DNA from: Betaproteobacteria bacterium
GTDB taxonomy: Bacteria > Pseudomonadota > Gammaproteobacteria > Burkholderiales > Casimicrobiaceae
Length of the DNA: 64,000 nucleotides
Assembly (NCBI GenBank): GCA_013298695.1
Contig: JAAFIS010000004.1
Location: forward strand, 62,001-126,000
Reading direction: 5' to 3'
In this document: piece by piece, positions 1-6,788 of the stretch
How positions within the stretch are numbered: the stretch's first letter is position 1
How the letters are laid out: each line of letters starts with the position of its first letter
Translations under genes and position numbers: made by a program
Notes under the pieces: model-generated
What the model saw: only the letters and a program-made list of their open reading frames with translations
What the model was told of the DNA's origin: nothing
Databases searched by the model: none

Positions 1-239
1 TCCCACTCTACGAGGCGCTCACCAACCGGATTCTGGCCGCCGTCGTCGGCGGACTGAGCGCAGGAATATCAGCAGAGACCGTTGCCGATCAAATTACGAG
101 TGTTATTGAGCTCGTCAATCCGCCGTCAAGAGTTGTTGTCGGCGGTGCTGCCAAGCGCCTTGCTTTGATGCGACGACTCCTGCCCGCCGGACTATTCTCG
201 AAGGGGCTACGTCGCGAATTTGGCCTCGAAGGCCATTGA
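1..239 (+). CDS. Short-chain dehydrogenase/reductase, 3' end only
   Basis: The reading frame is open from base 3 to a TGA at 237-239 and gives about 78 C-terminal residues. The end of the protein (VVVGGAAKRLALMRRLLPAG, then FSKGLRREFGL) resembles the C-terminal helix-rich tail of NAD(P)-dependent short-chain dehydrogenases. Such enzymes oxidise or reduce alcohols and ketones in the cytoplasm. The Rossmann fold and the catalytic Tyr-x-x-x-Lys lie outside the window, so substrate and activity cannot be judged. The gene is cut by the window edge, not visibly broken. Family assignment is from tail resemblance only. Confidence 0.55.
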   Translation, partial: PLYEALTNRILAAVVGGLSAGISAETVADQITSVIELVNPPSRVVVGGAAKRLALMRRLLPAGLFSKGLRREFGLEGH

Positions 240-524
240 TGATGTTCAGGCATCAAAGCCAGAGATGCCGATTACCCAAATGAGCACCACCGAAACTTAC
301 CCGGGCGCGCCGTCTTGGTAACGTTCGATTTGAGCAGCATGCGGTAGCGGGTTGGCTCAAGAGAGGGGTTAGAGCCCAGCAGCGGGACGCTACAGCGAAA
401 AATTGCTGCGAAGACTTGTTCGGCGGTGCTGCGTACTTGCGAGCCGTGCGCGCCTTGCGAGCAACGCGCCTCGTCTGCGACTCTGCTGCGCCGAACTGCC
501 TTTTCGAAGTTGGCCGCCTGAGGA
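240..524. other. Intergenic stretch, no gene seen
   Basis: This 285-bp stretch separates the convergent dehydrogenase and sigma-factor genes. It contains an imperfect inverted repeat: TAACGTTCGATTTGAGC near 319-335 can pair with GGCTCAAGAGAGGGGTTA near 354-371. That is reminiscent of a degenerate integron attC site, but the core heptamers do not match consensus. No credible protein-coding frame was found. Confidence 0.4.
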
Positions 525-1724
525 TCAGCCGCCTTGAGTGGCGAGGAAGTCGCGCAGCCTCAGGTCTTCTGTCAGACCGATGGCGCGCTGCAGCGCCTCG
601 GCCCTGCCTGGTGCCTGCGCCAAGCGCATCACGTGGGCGCGAGCCACCCAGTAAGGCGCATACGCGGCGACCGCTTCGGGCGGCAGGCCGTCCAGCACGG
701 CCATCGCACTGGCCGAGTCGCCCGTCTCGGCGAGCGCCACGGCATAGCCAGTGCGAGCTCCCAAGCCGGGGTGATGCTGCGCCAGCGAGGCGTACAGCTG
801 GGCGATGGCATGCCACGGTGTCTGACCGGTAGCGCGGCGCTGTGCATGGGCGGACTGGATGGCCGCTTCGATTTGGAACGCGCCGGGCTGGCGTAGCCGG
901 GAGGCCGCCCAGAGTGCAGCTTCGGCCTCGTCGATGAGCGCGGCGTTCCAGACAGCCGGGTCTTGTGCGGCAAGGGGCACGAAGCGACCGCCGCTGTCGA
1001 ACTGCGCCCCGCGGCGCGCCTCGGCATGCAGCAGCAGCGCAAGCAGGCCCTGCGCCTCCGCCTGCGCCGGCAGCAACTGCACAATAAGATGCGCCAGGAA
1101 CAGCGCCTCCTCGCGTAGGTCGCCGGCCGGAGTATCTGGCCCCTGGCGTCCCAAGGTGTAGGCGGCGTAGATGGCTTCCAGCACGGCAGCCAGCCGACCG
1201 GGAAGCTCGCGGGCTTCGGGCGGGTCGAAGCGCAGGCCTGCCTCGCGGATCTTGGCCTTGGCGCGCACTAGGCGCTGCGCCATCGCGGTGGGCGACACGA
1301 GGAAGGCGCTGGCGATGGCCTGCGCATCAAGGCCAAGCACCGCCTGCAGCATCAGCGGCGCGCGCACGTTCTCTGCCAGGGCCGGGTGCGCGCAGACGAA
1401 CATCAGCCGCAGCCGCACGTCGGGCACGGCCTCGGTGGTGGGCGCGGCCGTGTCGTCATCGAACAGCGCCGTGACGTTTGGGTTCCGGGTCAGCCGGGTG
1501 TGCCGGGCCTCGTGCAGCAGCCGGCGTTTGGCTGCGGCCATGAGCCAGGCCTCAGGCGAAGTCGGCAGGCCTTGCACGGGCCAAGTGCGCAGTGCGGCGG
1601 CGAAAGCCTCGCTGAGCGCGTCCTCTGCGGCTGCTAGGTCGCGCCACTGCCAGGCCAGCAGCGCGACGAGCCGGCCGTAGCACTCGCGGGCGACGCGCTC
1701 CGCCGCTTGCGCGGCGTCGCTCAC
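525..1724 (-). CDS. ECF42-type RNA polymerase sigma factor
   Basis: About 399 residues. Sigma region 2 occupies roughly residues 10-80 (YGRLVALLAWQWRDLAAAED), region 4 roughly 105-155, and a long helical C-terminal extension fills the rest (FDSGGRFVPLAAQDPAVWN lies at the start of it). This architecture is that of ECF group 42, which redirects RNA polymerase to few promoters and is usually encoded next to a YCII/DGPF protein, as here. I place the start at the GTG at 1724-1722, whose GTGA overlaps the stop of the upstream YCII gene, rather than further upstream inside that gene; this implies translational coupling. No anti-sigma gene is seen. Base composition is clearly GC-richer than most of the window. 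Confidence 0.85.
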   Translation of the reverse strand: MSDAAQAAERVARECYGRLVALLAWQWRDLAAAEDALSEAFAAALRTWPVQGLPTSPEAWLMAAAKRRLLHEARHTRLTRNPNVTALFDDDTAAPTTEAVPDVRLRLMFVCAHPALAENVRAPLMLQAVLGLDAQAIASAFLVSPTAMAQRLVRAKAKIREAGLRFDPPEARELPGRLAAVLEAIYAAYTLGRQGPDTPAGDLREEALFLAHLIVQLLPAQAEAQGLLALLLHAEARRGAQFDSGGRFVPLAAQDPAVWNAALIDEAEAALWAASRLRQPGAFQIEAAIQSAHAQRRATGQTPWHAIAQLYASLAQHHPGLGARTGYAVALAETGDSASAMAVLDGLPPEAVAAYAPYWVARAHVMRLAQAPGRAEALQRAIGLTEDLRLRDFLATQGG

Positions 1725-2083
1725 TGCGCGGGCGGCGGCGGCAGCACGGGCCGTACCTCCACACTGCCGGCCGAGGCGCAGGGCGCGCGCGCGGCCCACT
1801 CCAGCGCCTCGTCGAGCGACGCGACCTCAACGATGGAGTAGCCAGCGAGGTGCTCGTGAGTGTCGGCAAACGGGCCGTCCTGCACCTGGCGCTTGCCGCC
1901 CGTCATGCGGACTGTGGTGGCCGTGTGCGTCGGCTGCAGGCCGTTGCCGCTGACGAAGACGCCCGCGCCGACGAGGGCACCGATGTAGGCGGTCCAGGCA
2001 CCCCAATAGGCAGGTGCAGTGGCAGGGTCGTCGCGGCGGTCGCGCTCGGCCGCGGTTTCGTAGTTCATAAGCATGAATTGCAT
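1721..2083 (-). CDS. YCII/DGPF-domain protein, partner of the ECF42 sigma factor
   Basis: 120 residues, single YCII-related domain with the hallmark DGPF at about residues 69-72 (QDGPFADTHEHLAGY). Proteins of this family are small alpha-beta-barrel-type cytoplasmic proteins; no enzyme activity is firmly assigned to the DGPF subgroup. They are the standard genomic neighbours of ECF42 sigma factors and are thought to act in or downstream of the same stress response. The ATG at 2083 has a good ribosome site (GGAGAA, 5 nt spacing). The stop overlaps the sigma start by GTGA, so the two genes form an operon. The C-terminal PPPPAQ end is proline-rich. Confidence 0.88.
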   Translation of the reverse strand: MQFMLMNYETAAERDRRDDPATAPAYWGAWTAYIGALVGAGVFVSGNGLQPTHTATTVRMTGGKRQVQDGPFADTHEHLAGYSIVEVASLDEALEWAARAPCASAGSVEVRPVLPPPPAQ

Positions 2084-2131
2084 AGGGTTCTCCGTAGGCG
2101 GCCCGCGCACCGTGCGCGTTCCTGACATGGT

Positions 2132-2158
2132 GATGCGCGGCGGGGCACCCGATCGACA
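2132..2158 (-). promoter_or_regulatory. Possible ECF42-dependent autoregulatory promoter
   Basis: Reading on the minus strand, TGTCGA (2158-2153) is followed 17 bases later by CATC (2135-2132), about 50 bp ahead of the YCII start. From memory, ECF42 promoters carry TGTCGA at -35 and a short C-G-rich -10 core such as CGTC. The -35 is a full match and the -10 is one base off. This is a proposal from motif and position only. Confidence 0.3.
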
Positions 2159-2824
2159 GCGGCGGCAAAAAAATCTTCGCGCCCGGCCGCCTGGTGCTGA
2201 AGGCGCCGCGCCTCACACGCCCGCCAGCGCGTCGCGTTTGGCTCGACGATGAGCAAGTAGTTTAAAGGTCACCCAGACGACCGAACTTGCCGAAGGGCTC
2301 CACCTGCTCGCTGCGCACCAGTGGCTCGTGGACCAGCGGCACTGGCACGACGCACGCTTCTGCCCGCAAGGCGCGTCCGTTGTCTTCCCGGCACACGTCC
2401 GCCGCAATCTGACGGTACTGGCGTTTCCGACGTGTACTGGAGCCTCTCTGGCAAAGTCAGGTGCTGCGGCGCGGAACCGAGGCGCTATTGCTCTACTTTG
2501 TAATGGTGGGCAGTTCCACAAACAGGCGCGGTTTAGCAATCGGCCATTGACCGCTTTGGGTCGTTTGGAACAGTTGCGTGAGAAATTTCGACGGACTCCT
2601 TTCAGCCTGAAGCCGTCGCTTGAAATACCGCCAGCGGATACATCCTGGCCGAGAGTTGTAGCCAGAACCTCCGGTATCTGCGCGTGAAGCGTAGTCGGGC
2701 TATCTCGACCGCAACCTCCTCAAGTATTTCATCCTAAGTCTCCGCAGCCGTTCAAATCCACCCGAGACTCTTTTTTATCGGTGTGCTTCTCCGCCGGGAA
2801 TCTTGCTGCCAGCTTTTCTTGGCT
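2159..2824. other. Non-coding stretch with decayed coding sequence
   Basis: About 670 bp between the GC-rich sigma/YCII block and ppx. The part up to about 2460 is GC-rich like the sigma block; the rest resembles the background. Apart from the reading-frame remnant annotated at 2262-2456, I see no gene, hairpin terminator or recognisable mobile-element end. The composition boundary suggests that one edge of a transferred segment lies here. Confidence 0.35.
2262..2456 (-). pseudogene. Possible remnant of a protein gene (3' end)
   Basis: On the minus strand a frame without start codon runs from an in-frame TGA (2457-2459) to TAA (2262-2264). It encodes about 64 residues containing RRKRQYRQIAADVCREDNGR and ending EPFGKFGRLGDL. 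Third-position G/C preference and amino-acid composition look like real coding sequence of the GC-rich block. No family was recognised. It may be the tail of a gene whose 5' part was lost during insertion or deletion. Confidence 0.25.
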
Positions 2825-4297
2825 CTATCCATCTGCTTTAGTGGTGAGCTCAACGCCCCACTTTGCATGTCGCTCACACTCTTCTTCGAGCAGTGCGAAA
2901 GTGAGTGGGTGCGATTCGTGAAGGGTCGGGGAAATCGCGAGTTGAAAGGCCTTGCCGCGCGACTTGAGTTTCGGTGAATCGGCAATGTCGCTTCGACCGT
3001 GTGCATAAATGGATGCGATGCGAATGCAAAGCAAGCGCTGCAGATCTTCTTCGCTGAATTCATCGCGCACGAGTTTTTTGAGCGATCCCGTATGTCCGAG
3101 TACGAGTTGCGAGATTGTGCTTCGCTCGCGCTCGGAAAATCCCGGAAGGTCGGCGTGGCTCACAACGTATGCAGAGTGACGGTGATAGTCCTCGTGCGAA
3201 ATCGCCATCCCGATTTCGGCGAGCGCAGAAGACCAAGCAAGAATCGAATCGGGAACGTGGTGCCCGAGAGACGCCCAAAGCGATTGCGATAATCCGTTCA
3301 CGCGCTCGGCTTGCGACACGTCGATATCGTATCGGCGCTGCAAGCGCTCAATGGTGCGGCCTCGGGTGTCGGCCGCTTCAGTGATGTTGTTTTTTCCACG
3401 CGCAAGCAAGTCGTAGAGCGCTCCTAAGCGCAGTGCTCCGTCGGCAGGAGCGATGCTCTCAACCGATAGCTCACGCATCAAACCGAGCAGAATCGCGAGA
3501 CCACCGGGCAGCACGGGTGCGCGCGTCGATTTCAGTGCGTTGAGTTCAACCCGATCCATTCGCCCAGCTTCAACTAGCGCGTCTCGAAGTGCGATCAAAG
3601 CGTCTTGAGTAATGCTGTCGCCAAATTGATTTTCGGTCACGATTTCGTGTAGCGCGCGCACCGTGCCGGAAGAGCCATACGCGACATCCCAACCGCGTTT
3701 GTATTCAGCGCGCATCACTTCGAGGCGTGAACGAACATAAACGTCGGCTTTACGAAACGCGGCGGCGGTGACCATGCCATCGGGGAAGAAATTTTGCGAC
3801 AACGTGACCGCGCCTAACAAGAACGATTCCATGGCTGTGGGCTCGTAGCCGCGGCCAATTACAAATTCTGTGGAGCCGCCACCGATGTCAACAATGAGTC
3901 GATCACTGTCGCTCCAGGGCAGCGTGTGGGCGCAACCGACGTAAATCAATCGCGCTTCTTCGTGCCCGGATATCACATCAATCGGCGCGCCAAGCGCGGC
4001 CTCTGACGCTCTCAACAATTGCTTTGCGTTTGAGGCAACGCGGTAGGTGCTGGTTGCCACCGCGCGAATTCGATTTGGCGACACCGCCGACAGGCGCTCA
4101 CGAAATCGAACGAGCGCAGCGCAAGCCTCTTCAATTTTGCTGTCGGAAACAATTGACTGTTCGGTCAATCCACCCGCAAGGCGAACGCCTTCGCGCAACG
4201 TGCTAACCGGCACGATTTGATCTCCGTCGAGCTTGCCGATTAGCAGACGAAAGCTGTTTGAGCCGAGGTCAACCGCGGCAAGTAATTCTTCACTCAT
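2825..4297 (-). CDS. ppx: Exopolyphosphatase / pppGpp phosphohydrolase (Ppx/GppA)
   Basis: 490 residues. Two ASKHA-type actin-like domains fill the N-terminal 300 residues, with phosphate-binding loops AAVDLGSNSFRLLIG (near residue 7) and VDIGGGSTEF (near residue 140). A helical HD-like C-terminal region follows, matching full-length Ppx. The enzyme removes terminal phosphate from polyphosphate or converts pppGpp to ppGpp in the cytoplasm; sequence alone does not separate the two. ATG at 4297 is the natural start, as MSEELLAAVDLGSNS begins the fold directly. It stands alone on the minus strand, downstream of the arsenic operon and separated from it by a paired-palindrome element. Confidence 0.9.
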   Translation of the reverse strand: MSEELLAAVDLGSNSFRLLIGKLDGDQIVPVSTLREGVRLAGGLTEQSIVSDSKIEEACAALVRFRERLSAVSPNRIRAVATSTYRVASNAKQLLRASEAALGAPIDVISGHEEARLIYVGCAHTLPWSDSDRLIVDIGGGSTEFVIGRGYEPTAMESFLLGAVTLSQNFFPDGMVTAAAFRKADVYVRSRLEVMRAEYKRGWDVAYGSSGTVRALHEIVTENQFGDSITQDALIALRDALVEAGRMDRVELNALKSTRAPVLPGGLAILLGLMRELSVESIAPADGALRLGALYDLLARGKNNITEAADTRGRTIERLQRRYDIDVSQAERVNGLSQSLWASLGHHVPDSILAWSSALAEIGMAISHEDYHRHSAYVVSHADLPGFSERERSTISQLVLGHTGSLKKLVRDEFSEEDLQRLLCIRIASIYAHGRSDIADSPKLKSRGKAFQLAISPTLHESHPLTFALLEEECERHAKWGVELTTKADG

Positions 4298-4410
4298 GGA
4301 GCAACTTTATCAGCGCGGCAGAATGCGCGAGTATTGGCGTTGGACAACACGCCCGAGACTACGCCGAGGAAATTACGCCACGGAGACAGTTTTCAACACC
4401 TTTCACAGGT

Positions 4411-4494
4411 AGCCGTTACTATTGGGCTATACGCCAATAAACTGTAGCTTTCGAAATATATATTTTATGGACTACAGGCCCAATAAAATCGGTG
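4411..4494. repeat. Paired-palindrome element, copy 1
   Basis: Left unit AGCCGTTACTATTGGGC at 4411-4427 and right unit GCCCAATAAAATCGGTG at 4478-4494, starts 67 bp apart. Interior is 50 bp, centred on CTTTCGAAAT. Its two halves match as reverse complements at about 14 of 25 positions. Lies between the aquaglyceroporin 3' end and ppx, which are co-directional. Confidence 0.75.
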
Positions 4495-4520
4495 TTAAAT
4501 AGATTAAGTCACCGTGCCAT

Positions 4521-5180
4521 TTAATCGCGCAACATCCATCGAGCGAACACACTTGCGGCGAGCGCACCCAGAACTTGTGCGACGAAAAACATCGGCAAGG
4601 TTTGTGGCGAAACGCCCGAAAAAGTGTCGCTCAATGAGCGTGCAATGCTGATTGCGGGGTTTGCAAAGGACGTTGACGAAGTGAACCAATAGCCCGCCGT
4701 GATTGCCGCAGGCACCGCGAAGACGGGCGCCAGCGACGAGCGCTTTGCTGAAAACAGAATTGCAAACAGCAACCAAAACGTGGCGACGAATTCGCCCACA
4801 CCCTCGCCGAACGAGCTGCGCAGCTTGGAGGACGTTTGCAGCAACGGCAAGCCAAACATTGCATGCGCAAGCGCTGCGCCGACGACCATGGCGATGATTT
4901 GGGTTGGCACGTACACGGCGAAATCGCGCCATGAAAGTTCGCGCCGCAGCGCCATCACCAAACTCACTGCGGGGTTGAAATGCGCACCGGAGAGAGGCCC
5001 TAATGAATAGATCAACACGCCAAGCGCCGCGATCGTTGCCAAGGTGTTGCCGACGAGGGCGACGCCCGCGTTCCCCGCAGCCAAACGTTCGGCCAAGATC
5101 CCGCTGCCTATCACCACGCAGGCGAGCAGCATTGATCCGAGCGCCTCTGCGCTCGCCTTACGAACTAGAGAAGCTTGCAT
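4521..5180 (-). CDS. aqpS: Aquaglyceroporin of the arsenic operon (AqpS-like)
   Basis: 219 residues, six predicted membrane segments and two half-helix NPA signatures (HFNPAVS, NPA at 69-71; FANPAIS, NPA at 174-176), so a member of the MIP channel family in the inner membrane. The Arg that normally follows the second NPA and narrows the pore is replaced by Ile. That is also a feature of AqpS channels, which conduct arsenite or methylarsenicals and are found in ars operons instead of ArsB. It is the last gene of arsR-arsI-arsC-aqpS. I choose ATG at 5180; an in-frame TTG at 5198 would overlap arsC by 8 bp. The symbol is by analogy with the Sinorhizobium gene. Confidence 0.82.
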   Translation of the reverse strand: MQASLVRKASAEALGSMLLACVVIGSGILAERLAAGNAGVALVGNTLATIAALGVLIYSLGPLSGAHFNPAVSLVMALRRELSWRDFAVYVPTQIIAMVVGAALAHAMFGLPLLQTSSKLRSSFGEGVGEFVATFWLLFAILFSAKRSSLAPVFAVPAAITAGYWFTSSTSFANPAISIARSLSDTFSGVSPQTLPMFFVAQVLGALAASVFARWMLRD

Positions 5181-5190
5181 GAGTGTTGTT

Positions 5191-5691
5191 TCAAGCAACC
5201 GGTGAGTTGCCGATTTTCTTCACTTCGCTCTGGATAGCGTTCGCATCGAGTACGTGCAACGGCAAATTTGCGAACACCGACACTCGCTGACCAATTTGAC
5301 GCGCTATCTTGTTGAACGCAGCGCGTTTTTCATCGTCAGAGCCAACCACTGCCGCTGGATCTTCAAATCCCCAGTGCGCAGTTGCGGGATGTCCCGGCCA
5401 AATGGGACACACCTCGCCCGCCGCGTTGTCGCACACGGTGATGATGAAATCCATTTGTGGCGCATCGGCCAGCGCAAATTCGTCCCATGATTTACTGCGC
5501 AAGCGCTCCATCGGATAACCCGTCGCCGCCACTTGTTCGATGGCAAACGGATTCACGCGCCCCGTCGGGTGTGATCCCGCGCTGAATGTATTGAAACGAC
5601 CCTTGCCTGCCGCCCACGTGAAAGCCTCCGCCATCACGCTGCGCGCGGAGTTGCCGGTACAGAGAAAGAGGATGTTGTAAGTTTTTTCCAT
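5191..5691 (-). CDS. arsC: Arsenate reductase, low-molecular-weight phosphatase family
   Basis: 166 residues. The phosphatase-like loop CTGNSARS (residues 11-18) carries the nucleophilic Cys, and VCDNAAGEVCPIWPG further on carries the resolving cysteines of thioredoxin-type ArsC. It reduces arsenate to arsenite in the cytoplasm. Length matches bacterial homologues of this LMW-PTP class. ATG at 5691. It follows arsI by about 66 bp and runs directly into the aquaglyceroporin gene, so the arsenite produced could leave through that channel. No frameshift or missing active-site residue is visible. Confidence 0.92.
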   Translation of the reverse strand: MEKTYNILFLCTGNSARSVMAEAFTWAAGKGRFNTFSAGSHPTGRVNPFAIEQVAATGYPMERLRSKSWDEFALADAPQMDFIITVCDNAAGEVCPIWPGHPATAHWGFEDPAAVVGSDDEKRAAFNKIARQIGQRVSVFANLPLHVLDANAIQSEVKKIGNSPVA

Positions 5692-5757
5692 AGTCGAATG
5701 CTTTTATGTACGTGTGACACGGCTATGACAGAGCCGTGTCATCCGATTGCGGATTCG

Positions 5758-6261
5758 CTAAGCCGCACAAGCCGTGCTGCAAGCTGATTTCGTTGGTTCT
5801 GGTGTGGCGACCGTAACCGGCGTTTTCATCAGAACGGCTGGCGCGCAACACGTGTTTGCGCTTGGCGCGACTGCGCTGTTGCCTTCGCCGTTGTAAGTCT
5901 GCGCCTCGCCCATCGTGTGATACATCTCCCAGGCAATGCCTTGGGGATCGGCAAGCCAGTGCTTAGTGCTCTTTGCGTAGCAGCACGATGTTGCGCCCTC
6001 GTGTTCTAGCGCAAGCTCAGCGGCGGTGTGGTGGCTGCGCATCTGATCGAGCTCGCTCTCACTTTCAACCTGAAAGCCAAGGTGATTCACACCGGGCGCA
6101 TGCCCGCGCGTTGAGATCGCAAAGTTAATGCGAGGATCATCGAGCATCCATTTGGCGTAGTCGGCTTTTTCGACGCTTGGCGAGGCGCCAAACAGCGCGC
6201 TGTAGAAGCGCGTGCTTTGCGCTAGATCTTGTACTGCGACGTGAACGTGAAATCGTTTCAT
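5758..6261 (-). CDS. arsI: ArsI/CadI-type C-As lyase (VOC dioxygenase)
   Basis: 167 residues, vicinal-oxygen-chelate fold. MKRFHVHVAV opens the first beta-alpha-beta module. His60 and Glu112 are likely metal ligands, and the diagnostic vicinal Cys93-Cys94 (GATSCCYAKSTKHWLADPQG) would bind trivalent organoarsenicals. ArsI cleaves the carbon-arsenic bond of methylarsenite or trivalent roxarsone using Fe(II) and oxygen, releasing arsenite. The start at 6261 overlaps the arsR stop (ATGA), so the genes are translationally coupled. The C-terminal tail is unusually rich in cysteine (NTCCAP, SACSTACAA) and may bind additional metalloid. The closest alternative is a cadmium-inducible CadI, which shares the fold. 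Confidence 0.85.
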   Translation of the reverse strand: MKRFHVHVAVQDLAQSTRFYSALFGASPSVEKADYAKWMLDDPRINFAISTRGHAPGVNHLGFQVESESELDQMRSHHTAAELALEHEGATSCCYAKSTKHWLADPQGIAWEMYHTMGEAQTYNGEGNSAVAPSANTCCAPAVLMKTPVTVATPEPTKSACSTACAA

Positions 6262-6641
6262 GATTGGTTTCCTTTTGCAGAGTGTGTTTTCGAGGAGGAG
6301 GAGCCCTGTTTCTTTTTGACCGGCGGACAACAAGCGTCCGCATCGACGTGTTGTGCGGCTCCGGCGCAACAGTTTTCTGTGAGAAATGAAAGCAGCGCGT
6401 TCATCGTGTCAAACCGCGCCCGATAGATGATGTATCGACCCTGTTGTTCGCTATCGATGAGCTGAGCGAAGCGCAACTCCTTCAAGTGAAACGAGAGCGC
6501 TGTCGGCGCCACGCCTAATGCGTCTGCGAGCGCCCCTGCAGGCATGCCCGCTGGCCCCGCAACCACAAGCGCGCGAAATAAATCCAAGCGCGTTGGCTGG
6601 GCCAGTGAGGCAAGAATCGGGGCGGCATCAATCGTTTTCAT
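6258..6641 (-). CDS. arsR: ArsR-family metalloid-responsive repressor
   Basis: 127 residues, winged helix-turn-helix with recognition helix near PTALSFHLKEL (residues 46-56). There is no ELCVCDL-type metal site in the DNA-binding helix. Instead there are C-terminal pairs Cys91-Cys92 (ENCCAG) and Cys104-Cys105 (DACCPP). This resembles the Acidithiobacillus-type ArsR, which senses arsenite through C-terminal cysteines. It should repress its own operon and release on As(III) or MAs(III) binding. An inverted repeat lies immediately before the ATG. The tail is Lys/Ser rich. First gene of the ars operon, divergent from phoX. Confidence 0.9.
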   Translation of the reverse strand: MKTIDAAPILASLAQPTRLDLFRALVVAGPAGMPAGALADALGVAPTALSFHLKELRFAQLIDSEQQGRYIIYRARFDTMNALLSFLTENCCAGAAQHVDADACCPPVKKKQGSSSSKTHSAKGNQS

Positions 6642-6676
6642 AGTTCAACAATAATTGAACTATTAAACAAACGCAA
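6642..6676 (-). promoter_or_regulatory. ars operon promoter and ArsR operator
   Basis: A perfect inverted repeat AGTTCAA-N6-TTGAACT (6642-6661) ends one base before the arsR start codon. On the minus strand, TTGCGT (6676-6671), a 17-bp spacer and TATTGT (6653-6648) form a plausible sigma-70 promoter whose start point would fall at the A of the ATG. The operator overlaps the -10, as expected for repression. There is no Shine-Dalgarno sequence, so the arsR message may be leaderless. Confidence 0.65.
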
Positions 6677-6788
6677 GCTTTTTTCGTTCGACTTTCGAAA
6701 TGTGTAACCTCACTGAAACAAATCAGTCACTTATCAGAAACGCAAGCGCCCGATAGTTCTAGTCTCGTAGCAGTAACAAGGAACCACT

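Noticed and set aside
319-371. Inverted repeat resembling a short attC site downstream of the dehydrogenase
   Set aside because: The core heptamers do not fit RYYYAAC/GTTRRRY and the downstream sigma gene is not cassette-like.
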